Assembly (NCBI GenBank): GCA_014381825.1
Contig: JACNKX010000053.1
Location: forward strand, 62,001 to 126,000
Direction: 5' to 3'
DNA: 64,000 nt
Source of the DNA: Planctomycetota bacterium
GTDB taxonomy: Bacteria; Planctomycetota; Planctomycetia; Pirellulales; Pirellulaceae
In this document: positions 44,887 through 53,277 of the stretch, piece by piece
Numbering within the stretch: the first letter of the stretch is position 1
How the letters are laid out: every line of letters begins with the position of its first letter
Notes under the pieces: model-generated
Databases searched by the model: none
Seen by the model: only the letters and a program-made list of their open reading frames with translations
Told to the model about the DNA's origin: nothing
Translations under genes and position numbers: made by a program

Positions 44887-45570
44887 CTACTTCGCTGATT
44901 CTTGAACACGGCTCTTTAGTTCCTCGAATTCTTGCTCAAGTCGTTCCTTGCGATCTGACTCTTCGAACTGCCGCTCCAATTCGTCTGCCGCAGGATCGTG
45001 GCCCTCTAGTCGGTCGTAGGCTTCGGACATTGCCTCTTCTCGCTCGACGCGTTGTTCCAAACGGCTGAACTCGGCAAAGGCCGACTTATTTTGAACTCGA
45101 TCTAACGCCTGATTAATGCGTGCCGACGATTCGGCACGCGTCAGTCTCGCGAGCAGCAGCGTTTGCTTTTGTCTCGCCTGACGAATCTTGTCTTCGAGCT
45201 CTTGGACAGCGCTGCGGAGTTTGTCGGTTTGCTCGCGTTGTTTAGCGAGTTCGGTCGTCAACGTGTCGCTTCGCTGTTGCGACATCAGCTTCTGTTCCAA
45301 CGCGAGCTTGGCCGACGACTCGTCGCTCCGTTGAATCGCGCTCGTCGCTCGTTCGTCCCAGTGATCGCTCTCTTCTTGCGTCTTCTTCACTTTGCGTTCG
45401 AGTTGAATCTGGTCAGCGATCGCACCCGCTACGCTTTCGCGGACTCGACCTAATTCCTGCTCCATATCGATGATCAGCTGGTGTAACATCCGCTCCGGAT
45501 CGCTAAAGCGCTCGCGGAGTGTGGTAACGTTTGCTCGCATTACGAATGAAAAAGTGTTCAGCCAACTCAT
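44887..45570 (-). CDS. PspA/IM30 (Vipp1) family phage shock protein
   Basis: 227 residues, nearly all helical. The N-terminal MSWLNTFSFVMRANVTTLRERFSDPERMLHQLIIDMEQEL is the PspA/IM30 membrane-binding helix and first coiled-coil segment; heptads run on to about 150 and the C-terminus is acidic coiled coil (ADELERQFEE). PspA/ESCRT-III-like proteins bind stressed membranes and form rods. It lies between a giant polytopic protein upstream (54 bp) and a 108-residue protein downstream (4 bp), so it belongs to a three-gene envelope-stress operon. Confidence 0.9.
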   Translation of the reverse strand: MSWLNTFSFVMRANVTTLRERFSDPERMLHQLIIDMEQELGRVRESVAGAIADQIQLERKVKKTQEESDHWDERATSAIQRSDESSAKLALEQKLMSQQRSDTLTTELAKQREQTDKLRSAVQELEDKIRQARQKQTLLLARLTRAESSARINQALDRVQNKSAFAEFSRLEQRVEREEAMSEAYDRLEGHDPAADELERQFEESDRKERLEQEFEELKSRVQESAK

Positions 45571-45624
45571 AGTCGTTCTCCTTGTTTAGTTTTCGTTTGT
45601 CATTTATCAGCTACACCAACAGTA

Positions 45625-48600
45625 TCACTGCCATTGCTCCATTCGTGCGGAGACGACCCGCATTCGTTGCAACAGCCTTTCACGATTGTTCTCACAAATG
45701 GCACCGAGTGTGATGATGGCTGCTCCGAATCCAATGCCAGCGAGCCAAAGCAGGTTCGGATGGTCGATTCCGCCGCAGATCACCATCGCGACGAGATCAG
45801 CGATCAAGAATGCTGCCCCCGTGTACATGAGCGCCCGCAGGCGGAGACCGATCGAAATTAGCAACACAGTAGTTGCCAGCACCATCAACGCGATCAAGTG
45901 AACCCAAGTCTGGTCGACAATGTGAAATGTTGGTGACACGAGAATCGTCAGCGCACCGGCGTAACGCAGCGGGTTGTGCCATGTTGTCGGAATCTCACGC
46001 TTCAGAACCTCGACTAGCAACAAAATCGTGATGCCAATCGGGATCAAATAAAACTGCGGATCGGCCAAACGTAACTCGCTCCACAGCAGCATGATGGCTA
46101 CGTTCAGAATCGCTGCAGCGAGGACGGCGAAGCCCTTGCTCTTTCGCTCGATCGCCTGCCAAAAGTAGAAACCGCCCGCGGCCAAGATCGCGAGGCTGTT
46201 CATCCCGAGCCACCCGCCACTATCGCCTACATCGATATGACGTGTGGTACCAATGCCAACTGCCACGAGCGGCAACCATCGTCCGGTCGCAAGGAGCGGT
46301 TGTGACAGGAACGCCATGTCCTCGCGCCTCGAGCAGACTGCTCCGCCAATGTGCGCGACGAAGCCCAGGCCGAGCGGCGCGAACATGCCGAGTTCTTGCT
46401 CCAGCGAGATTACTCCAAACCAGAGCAGATACGTGCACCCCGCCACCACCACCGCTTCGGCAATCCAGACTCGTGCCACGATTCGCGTCTGCAATGCCGC
46501 TCGCAACTCACTGGCGAACAGTATCGAGAACGTCGCAACGGCCGCGACCAATTCGGTGACGGACAGCGACGACTCGCCGATGGTCAGTAGCAGAGCGCCT
46601 GAACTCGCGAGTCGCAACGTAGTACGTTGAGTGAGTGCGATGTCGCGCGATGCACGATCTGACGTGAAGTTTCTTTGCCACAACAGCAGGCTGATCGAAC
46701 TTGCCACGGAAACCCACCACAGTGAATCTGCCCTATAGCTGTTCAGTAACTCGAGAAAATTGTCAGCGTATGGTGTGCCAAGTCGAGCGATAGTGAGAAC
46801 GAACGTCCAATTGATGACAGCCGCCGTCACGGTTCGCAAAATGGTCTTTTGACGCAGGAACGTCAATGCGAGTAGCCCAGCCAGCCCGACATATCCCGCA
46901 ACGCAAAGCGATGTTGAATACACGAACAACTGCAACGTCGAGATGATCACGAGGATTGCCATCATCAAGATGTCGATGGGCCGTGCCATCGCGCGGATCG
47001 CGAAGTAGTCAGGCCATTTGTCCTCGCGAGCGGCCAGGTGAACGAGTTTGTGCCGCAAATGTTGCACGAGTGGAATGGCGGCAGCTGCGGTGAGAGTCCA
47101 CGCCAAGGGAAGCCACTCGACGGTATCGTTGCCGCCTAGACGAACCAGCCCACACCCCACAAGCCCAAGCACACAGATCGAACCCAAAAACGCTGGTATC
47201 GGTTGGGCTCGCCGTTCCCATCGAAATCGCGAATCGACACGGTCGGCGATCCGCTGCGGCTTTCTCGCGGCGTCAAAGCACCAAACGACGAGTAGCATAT
47301 CACGCACCCAGCGTAGAGCTTCGACGGACGAGCCACTGTTGCCAAGTAACTCCTGGACCATGTTGGGGAGCGCGAAGAAAAGCGTCGCAAACAACAACCC
47401 AATAAATGCCGACACATGATTGACATCGGCCCAGGCTGTCGCGATGCGATGGTTGTGAAAGCGACCGAATGCGTATCCTACGAACCACTGCGTGCCGAAG
47501 GTGACGATCGCCAACGACGTCAGCGTGTCGAACGTTAAGTCAGCCGCCACGCCAAGCCGAAGCAACTCGAGAGCGACCAATCCATATACGATCCAACTGA
47601 CTGCAGGGCGTGACCAAACTAGTGACTGAGCTGCCAATAGTGCGAAAATGAAGATTCCGATAGGCAATGACGAACTGCCAGCGGGAACTAGAATTTGTGT
47701 AAGCCACACGACTGCGATTCCAATCGTCGCGACGAGCGACACGGCGCGTGGCATTTCATCTAGGATTGCACTCGAGCTGCCTTGCGAAGGCTCGACTGGC
47801 AAGCGATTGATCCAAGCAGTCAGCGGACGGCTGGCGACTAGCAAAGCTGCTGCGGCAATCGTCGTGAAGACGTGGAACATTTCGCTACCAAAACTCACGT
47901 CGAGCGCGACCGATGCGAACGGGACCAACCCGGTCGAGGCGATCAGGAACGCTACCATTCCAAACATCACGATGCTTCGTCTGCGAAATACAGTGGCTTG
48001 CCAAGCGAACATCGCTGTCATCAATCCCGCGACGGGGAAGATTGCTTTGGAGTGCGTCACGGCGACTGCCAGCAGGAATATAGAAATTCCAATTGAATAT
48101 CGCTGCATCGGAATCGCGAACAGCGAGTGGCTTCGCTGCTGCATTTGGTTCGCCACAACGACGGTGGCTCCGATCAACGGGAGATATGTCAACCCATAGA
48201 ACGCGAACGGCAGACGAGATTCCCCCAGCGCGTTCGCGCCCGCATCACGTACCATGAAAATGAACTCTTGGAAGAACGCAGGCGAGAAGTTGTAAGCCAG
48301 AGTGCTGCAACCGAGCATCGCCCACACGAAAGCGGCTTGGTTGGTTCTTTTGGCGACCACCGTCATTAGGATCGCTGCCAAGGCCGCCGTCGGCACAACT
48401 GCGTACGGTACTGACGTGACTAAACCGGATAGTGCCAGTAAAACGCCAACCGCACACAACAAAACGCCGCTCACGATAGGCAACATGATCGGCCACGGTA
48501 TGGGGCGAACGAGGTTGCCGGTTCTTTGTTGAAAGACGTCCGCGACGGCGTCGGCCGTCAACAACACAGGGATCGCCACCAACACGCACGCCAAGCCAAA

Positions 48601-49341
48601 CCAATCGTGCGGAATGGCTTCGGCGAAATTCAAACCAAAGACAAGTAAGAACTGGCCGCCCAGCAGCAAGATCGGAAAGAATGCGATGATCCGAGGCTTT
48701 CGATGTTCTTCGGTCAACCAGAACACGTGGCGATTGACCTTCACAACACCGGCGGTGAACATACACCAGAGCGCCGCCGATCCGAACCAACTCCAAACAT
48801 CGCTGACTTCACTCAACAGCGGTGCGACTGCGCCAGCCAGGCTCAATGCGAGGTAGCTCATCACGAAAGTGACTTGATGGCCTTGTAAAAAATGAGCGAA
48901 TATTCTGCGGCTCGCATAAGCAGCGACGATCGTGTTCACAAGCAGCAAGCCAACTGCTATACCGCCGCTCGCGGCCGATGTGGAAGCGTCCCAGATCAAG
49001 TTCCACGCGACAAAGGAGAGCGGAATTAACAGGACCGATAACGCCAGCAATCCGGTTCCGGTCCTTCGCAATCCGAGCCTGTGATAACTCCAACTGCCCG
49101 CCCCGAAGATGGTCGCCGTATATCCGATGATGACGACGTACTGCCACGCCTCGTCCAGTTCGCTCCATCCTCGAGTAACCATCATCAGCGACGATCCAAG
49201 CAAGATCATCATGCCCGCCGTCAGCACCCACTTGATGTTCTTTTCTTGCAGGAAACTGTCGAGGAATGCAACGAATGGTGATTCAGTAGGTTTCTTCAGA
49301 GCTGGGTTGTTTAGATCCGTATGCGAATCGGAGATTCTCAT
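45625..49341 (-). CDS. Giant polytopic membrane protein of unknown function
   Basis: 1238 residues from ATG 49341 (GGAAGG about 8 nt upstream; an in-frame start 9 codons earlier is less supported). After a polar N-terminus of about 35 residues, hydrophobic segments recur nearly without break, roughly 35 to 40 in total, separated by short basic loops (for example RRTG, VNRHVFWLTEEHRKPR, RHKLVHLAAREDKWPD). The size and density resemble DUF2157-type or other uncharacterised giant membrane proteins. There are no catalytic motifs I recognise. It is the first gene of the operon with PspA, so a link to membrane stress is inferred. Confidence 0.75.
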   Translation of the reverse strand: MRISDSHTDLNNPALKKPTESPFVAFLDSFLQEKNIKWVLTAGMMILLGSSLMMVTRGWSELDEAWQYVVIIGYTATIFGAGSWSYHRLGLRRTGTGLLALSVLLIPLSFVAWNLIWDASTSAASGGIAVGLLLVNTIVAAYASRRIFAHFLQGHQVTFVMSYLALSLAGAVAPLLSEVSDVWSWFGSAALWCMFTAGVVKVNRHVFWLTEEHRKPRIIAFFPILLLGGQFLLVFGLNFAEAIPHDWFGLACVLVAIPVLLTADAVADVFQQRTGNLVRPIPWPIMLPIVSGVLLCAVGVLLALSGLVTSVPYAVVPTAALAAILMTVVAKRTNQAAFVWAMLGCSTLAYNFSPAFFQEFIFMVRDAGANALGESRLPFAFYGLTYLPLIGATVVVANQMQQRSHSLFAIPMQRYSIGISIFLLAVAVTHSKAIFPVAGLMTAMFAWQATVFRRRSIVMFGMVAFLIASTGLVPFASVALDVSFGSEMFHVFTTIAAAALLVASRPLTAWINRLPVEPSQGSSSAILDEMPRAVSLVATIGIAVVWLTQILVPAGSSSLPIGIFIFALLAAQSLVWSRPAVSWIVYGLVALELLRLGVAADLTFDTLTSLAIVTFGTQWFVGYAFGRFHNHRIATAWADVNHVSAFIGLLFATLFFALPNMVQELLGNSGSSVEALRWVRDMLLVVWCFDAARKPQRIADRVDSRFRWERRAQPIPAFLGSICVLGLVGCGLVRLGGNDTVEWLPLAWTLTAAAAIPLVQHLRHKLVHLAAREDKWPDYFAIRAMARPIDILMMAILVIISTLQLFVYSTSLCVAGYVGLAGLLALTFLRQKTILRTVTAAVINWTFVLTIARLGTPYADNFLELLNSYRADSLWWVSVASSISLLLWQRNFTSDRASRDIALTQRTTLRLASSGALLLTIGESSLSVTELVAAVATFSILFASELRAALQTRIVARVWIAEAVVVAGCTYLLWFGVISLEQELGMFAPLGLGFVAHIGGAVCSRREDMAFLSQPLLATGRWLPLVAVGIGTTRHIDVGDSGGWLGMNSLAILAAGGFYFWQAIERKSKGFAVLAAAILNVAIMLLWSELRLADPQFYLIPIGITILLLVEVLKREIPTTWHNPLRYAGALTILVSPTFHIVDQTWVHLIALMVLATTVLLISIGLRLRALMYTGAAFLIADLVAMVICGGIDHPNLLWLAGIGFGAAIITLGAICENNRERLLQRMRVVSARMEQWQ

Positions 49342-49553
49342 GGTCAAGCCTTCCATACTCAGAGCCAAGCAGCAGTTGGGCTGAGCGTGGAAAGCAAACC
49401 AGGGGCCGAGGTCTTTGGGGATTGTGCGGAAGTGACGTTAAGGTGAATTGCCGGCAGCGTTTAACGCCACGAAAAGATGATTCGTGCTTTGCCGAATGCA
49501 GAACGCTGCAACTTCGACGCTGCACCCAGTTGGCCAGCTGCAACTGCGATCGC

Positions 49554-49620
49554 TGGTGTACAGGCTTTAGCCTGCCGAAGCACGTTTGGTGCCCTGTCGC
49601 AGGCTAAAGCCTGTACACCA
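49554..49620. repeat. REPIN-like element 1 (22-bp perfect inverted arms)
   Basis: Perfect 22-bp inverted arms, 49554-49575 and 49599-49620, both with the core CAGGCTTTAGCCTG, flank a 23-bp loop. The element ends 7 bp before the RAYT stop codon. The second copy at 50354-50424 has the same core and the same 23-bp loop length. Confidence 0.85.
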
Positions 49621-49627
49621 ACGAAAG

Positions 49628-50257
49628 CTACAAATTCGCCGGATCCCAATCCTTTCCGTAGTCGTGCAGCGGATAGCTTAGCCAGATCCTCTTCGCCTTG
49701 TCGCGTCCGATCGCTTCGATGTATTCCTTAGCATTGCAGTACGGCCAGTCGGTCCAAAGTTTTATGTATCCATGATGGACTGCATTGTTCAGTACGTAGT
49801 TCAACGACGCGTAGTAATGACCTTCGGATTTCATTGCGGTTTCCGCCGCGTTACACCAAATCTGTCTGCCTCGCCCGTCTTCTTCGCCGTTCCAAGTGAA
49901 TGAACTCTTTCCGTGTAACCGTCCAAGATCGGCGAGTAGTTGTTTGACCGACGGCGTGTCGACAAGGGCATGGTAGTGGTTCGGCAACACACACCATGCA
50001 AACGCCGAAGTAGATCTGGCTGTTAGCACCTCAACCAAGTCTCTCTCGAACGTTGCCATGCGTTCTTGCGAATGACCGATCACATGCCGATGCTCGAAGC
50101 AAGCTGCCGTGATCATGTAGCAGGTCGTCGATTCACTCTCATAGTGCGGAGGACTATGCCAAGGTCGATGTTCTTGCTGACGTCGCTCTAGCACCGCCTT
50201 CCGTTGATCTTCATTCAGCTTTCGCCAGCGATACATCTGGTTGGGGTCGGTCGCCAT
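49628..50257 (-). CDS. REP-associated tyrosine transposase (RAYT), Y1-type HUH family
   Basis: 209 residues from ATG 50257; the frame extends 31 codons upstream, but without family similarity. The Y1 transposase-like HUH motif is in CVLPNHYHALVD (His-Tyr-His), with TCYMITAACFEHRHVIG before it and a candidate catalytic Tyr in the YYASLNYVLNNAVHHGY region. The short, lone form without a TnpB partner, flanked on both sides by CAGGCTTTAGCCTG hairpins, is the RAYT/TnpA-REP pattern: such proteins bind and cut REP sequences and probably spread them. A closely related YhcL/IS200-like family is the alternative. Confidence 0.88.
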   Translation of the reverse strand: MATDPNQMYRWRKLNEDQRKAVLERRQQEHRPWHSPPHYESESTTCYMITAACFEHRHVIGHSQERMATFERDLVEVLTARSTSAFAWCVLPNHYHALVDTPSVKQLLADLGRLHGKSSFTWNGEEDGRGRQIWCNAAETAMKSEGHYYASLNYVLNNAVHHGYIKLWTDWPYCNAKEYIEAIGRDKAKRIWLSYPLHDYGKDWDPANL

Positions 50258-50353
50258 CGTGTGATCTTGCCCGAGTATTATTTCGTATTGCACTACCTGG
50301 CTGCATTCCTGACAGTTTACGCTGCCCAACACGCAGGCTACCACAACCACTTC

Positions 50354-50424
50354 GCTGGAGTCCAGGCTTTAGCCTGCTGAACCAGGTTGGCTGTACTCTT
50401 GCAGGCTAAAGCCTGGACTCCAGC
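50354..50424. repeat. REPIN-like element 2 (24-bp perfect inverted arms)
   Basis: Perfect 24-bp arms at 50354-50377 and 50401-50424 share the core CAGGCTTTAGCCTG with element 1 and enclose a 23-bp loop of different sequence. It lies about 100 bp upstream of the RAYT start, so the gene is bracketed by the two elements. Confidence 0.85.
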
Positions 50425-50610
50425 AAAACGTCTTGGCTCGCTGTGCAAAAAGTGCCGCGACAGTCACCGACCATTGGTAGTCGGATCATTTTGGAACACC
50501 GTGTCTGGCCTAGCCGCTTCTGTCCGCAGAGAGTTCAAGAACTCTCTGGTAGATTCTCATGCTGGCCACGCGGACGAGCCGCGGATCGCCTTCAAAGTTT
50601 TCTGAGCGAA

Positions 50611-50682
50611 GCTGTTAACCAATCACTTGAGACAAAAAAGTTAACTGTTAATGTGACACAGTCATTGCGATGGTTAACAGTT
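50611..50682 (+). promoter_or_regulatory. Candidate operator of the XRE regulator (GTTAAC repeats)
   Basis: GTTAAC occurs at 50614-50619, 50640-50645 and 50673-50678. Two form an inverted pair, AACTGTTAA (50643-50651) and TTAACAGTT (50674-50682), immediately before the regulator start at 50702, consistent with autoregulation. Confidence 0.45.
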
Positions 50683-50701
50683 GGTTGTGGATGGAGATGG
50701 C

Positions 50702-51643
50702 ATGCGGCACGAGCGAACAAAAACACTTATTGATTATGTCATCAAGCATACTGATCTGAATCAAGCTGAATTGGCACGGAAGCTCAAGGTCAGCCGTGCG
50801 CAGATCTCTAAATGGAAGTCCGGGGACCATGTTTCGATGGACAGGACGACGCAGTTACTTAAGCTAGCTGGCCTGTTCGATGCTGTAAACGTCGAATGGG
50901 CCATGTTTGCAAAGACTGAGGCGAATGCGCAAGCGTGGTATGCCTACATCCAGCAGATTCAGGAAGATGTCGAATGGGGAGACTCGCTGAAGGACTTCAT
51001 TGCCGACGAGCCCGAAATTTACGTTGGACACTTGATTGTAGATCTTTGCAATTTGGGGGCCAGTATCGAGCAAGCCGCGCCCACCACGAGATGGATTGAC
51101 GAGGAAGATTGTGAGCCAACGCCGCTCGCCTCCGTTTTCTATTCTGTACTCGAGATTTGGGGACAACTGAAAGATTGGATTGATTGCACGTTGAATTTTG
51201 ATGACTTGATGGATGATGCAGAGTGCGAGTTGTTTGATGTGACATGTGAGCTGGAATGGCTAGCGTTCGATCTAGCTCTGGATTACGTCGAAACAGAGCG
51301 GCTAACTGCGATTGGTGTCGAAGTCGAGAGACTTGATGAATTGATTAAGGAATCACGACAAAAGATCAAATTGTACCTTCATGACATCTGCCAAATCCGT
51401 ACGAAGCATGGCCTTCCGATCACGGAAAACTACTTTCAATTGCTTTATCTATCACCGGTAAATTTGACGGAGCAGGCTTGGTTCCGACCAGGCGGGATCA
51501 CAGGACGCAACGAAGAGAATTTGATCAAGTCATATTTGCCTTATGGGCAACGTTTGATTCTTTCTCATCTGGAATGCAGCGCGATCGCATTGCGGCATAT
51601 TGACGAGAAGCTCGAACAACTCGTTGGCAAGGCAGATGCGTAG
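50702..51643 (+). CDS. XRE-family HTH protein with long C-terminal region
   Basis: 313 residues from ATG 50702 (GGAG 7 nt upstream). The Cro/CI-type HTH spans about 7-60 (LIDYVIKHTDLNQAELARKL, VSRAQISKWKSG). The remaining 250 residues are acidic, with long predicted helices (WGDSLKDFIADEPEIYVG, DCTLNFDDLMDDAECELFD); no known effector domain is seen. Base composition is more AT-rich than neighbours. It lies next to the RAYT unit and carries GTTAAC repeats upstream, so it may be self-regulated. Role unknown; a phage or mobile-element regulator is possible. Confidence 0.75.
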   Translation: MRHERTKTLIDYVIKHTDLNQAELARKLKVSRAQISKWKSGDHVSMDRTTQLLKLAGLFDAVNVEWAMFAKTEANAQAWYAYIQQIQEDVEWGDSLKDFIADEPEIYVGHLIVDLCNLGASIEQAAPTTRWIDEEDCEPTPLASVFYSVLEIWGQLKDWIDCTLNFDDLMDDAECELFDVTCELEWLAFDLALDYVETERLTAIGVEVERLDELIKESRQKIKLYLHDICQIRTKHGLPITENYFQLLYLSPVNLTEQAWFRPGGITGRNEENLIKSYLPYGQRLILSHLECSAIALRHIDEKLEQLVGKADA

Positions 51644-51753
51644 CAGACTTACGCTGGAAGTCGCACGGAGAATCGTGAAGTTTCAAACCAGTTCGATGGA
51701 CCGTGCCAACCTGCTTCTTGTGACGATCGTTTGCCGGGTACACAACTAGCGAT

Positions 51754-53235
51754 TCAGTTGCGAGGAATGTAATTCAGCGTGTAATACGCCTCTTGATGCA
51801 GCAGCGGGACGTCGGTCGATGAGCTAACTCCTGGAAGATGCAACTCATGAACATGGCCTTCCTGCAGACCGTCGATGTAGAGTCGCACGCTGCGCTTGTT
51901 TGACCCGACTGCGGCTCGGTTGATGGTTGGAGTGGTGTGATCGACCTCGGGACTGCCGTAGCTGGCTTGGTAGATGTAGGTGTAGGTTTGTAGCTCGTAG
52001 GAGGCGATATCAGCGGCGGACTTGGCGTTGACTTCGTCGGTGAACGTCAACTCGAAGCCATCGGGTTTGGCTCGCATCTCGTGGATTTCGAACGGTACTT
52101 TGCCGGTCCATACGAGTCGGTCAAGCGAGTAGGGCTTGTTGCCTCGCGAGCCCCAACCGCGATTTGTACCGCCGACGAACATGCCTTGATCGGTCAGCTT
52201 TAAGGACAGCGTACCAGAGCCGATGCCTTCGCGAAACGGAAAGCAAACGCCCTGGTAATGCCCGTTCACTTGCTCCATGAAGACGCGCATTACGGTACTG
52301 AATGTTTGATCGCCGACGAACACTTGGCCTGCGAACGGGCCGAACTTACCGCCCGTCGTGTCACAAGCGATTCCGCTGGCCGATTGCCCCATTTTCTTGT
52401 AAGGGAAATAGACGGCGGGCGGTTCGAGTTCTGGGATCTTCTTAGCTTCAACCATTATGCGGCTTTCGCTCTTTGGCTCCGCAGGGCGTGGGCCGATTGC
52501 TCCGTTCGCGATCTCATACCAGTTGTTGCCGCCCGGGTGCCCCTGAAACGAACCGGGTTTGAGATGCTTCAAGCTAGATGTTCCGTTCCATGGCCCTTGA
52601 TTGTCGGTGTAGAACACATCGCCTGCCGCATTCATCGCAATACCACCTGGCGATCGAATTCCGCTGCACGTTGGAAGAAGCTTGCCATCGGGCGTAATGC
52701 GGACGCACCAACCGCGGTACGGGGCATTGCTATTGAACGATCCAGTCAGGCACAGGACGACCCAGATGTTTCCGTCCGCATCGGGCGGCGAGCCAAAAGC
52801 GTACTCATGATAGTCGCCCGTAATCTCCCAATCGTCGTTCACCGTTTCAAAGAGATCCGCCTTGCCGTCGCCGTTTTCATCCTTCAGGCGAGTCAACTCG
52901 CCACGCTGTGTTGCGTAGAGCCAATCACCAACTGCATGGATGCCGAGTACTTCGTGTAAACCCTTTGCATAGGGAGTCCATTGGACATTCTCAGGCGGAT
53001 CTGCAAATGGTTGATCAATCGTGTAGATATCGCCGCGGCGAGTCGAAACCGCCAGCTTGCCATCAGGCAACATCTCAAGCCCTCCCGCTTCGAGATTGAT
53101 GTGCGCCGGAATGTCGAAAGGGATCATTCGATAGTAATCCGCTTCCGTCGGTGTCTGGGCGATGGCTGGGACTGCTAGCCCCACCGCCGTGACGAATAGC
53201 CCTGCGAGTATCGAGGCGTAGTTTGTTCTTATCAT
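51754..53235 (-). CDS. Secreted beta-propeller dehydrogenase-like protein
   Basis: 493 residues with a signal peptide (to IAQ, about 27). Segments such as [89 protein letters not shown] are typical of NHL/PQQ-like soluble glucose dehydrogenase-type propellers in planctomycetes. The tail (from about 400) reads like a carbohydrate-binding beta-sandwich. Enzymatic activity is unproven. It precedes the pentahaem gene by 42 bp on the same strand, so is probably cotranscribed. Confidence 0.82.
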   Translation of the reverse strand: MIRTNYASILAGLFVTAVGLAVPAIAQTPTEADYYRMIPFDIPAHINLEAGGLEMLPDGKLAVSTRRGDIYTIDQPFADPPENVQWTPYAKGLHEVLGIHAVGDWLYATQRGELTRLKDENGDGKADLFETVNDDWEITGDYHEYAFGSPPDADGNIWVVLCLTGSFNSNAPYRGWCVRITPDGKLLPTCSGIRSPGGIAMNAAGDVFYTDNQGPWNGTSSLKHLKPGSFQGHPGGNNWYEIANGAIGPRPAEPKSESRIMVEAKKIPELEPPAVYFPYKKMGQSASGIACDTTGGKFGPFAGQVFVGDQTFSTVMRVFMEQVNGHYQGVCFPFREGIGSGTLSLKLTDQGMFVGGTNRGWGSRGNKPYSLDRLVWTGKVPFEIHEMRAKPDGFELTFTDEVNAKSAADIASYELQTYTYIYQASYGSPEVDHTTPTINRAAVGSNKRSVRLYIDGLQEGHVHELHLPGVSSSTDVPLLHQEAYYTLNYIPRN

Positions 53236-53277
53236 GACGAGAGTACTATCTTCGATTGGTGGTCAATGAAGCGACTG

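Noticed and set aside
49628-50257. Complete IS200/IS605 insertion sequence
   Set aside because: There is no TnpB gene, and the flanks are REPIN hairpins rather than IS ends; the RAYT reading is better.
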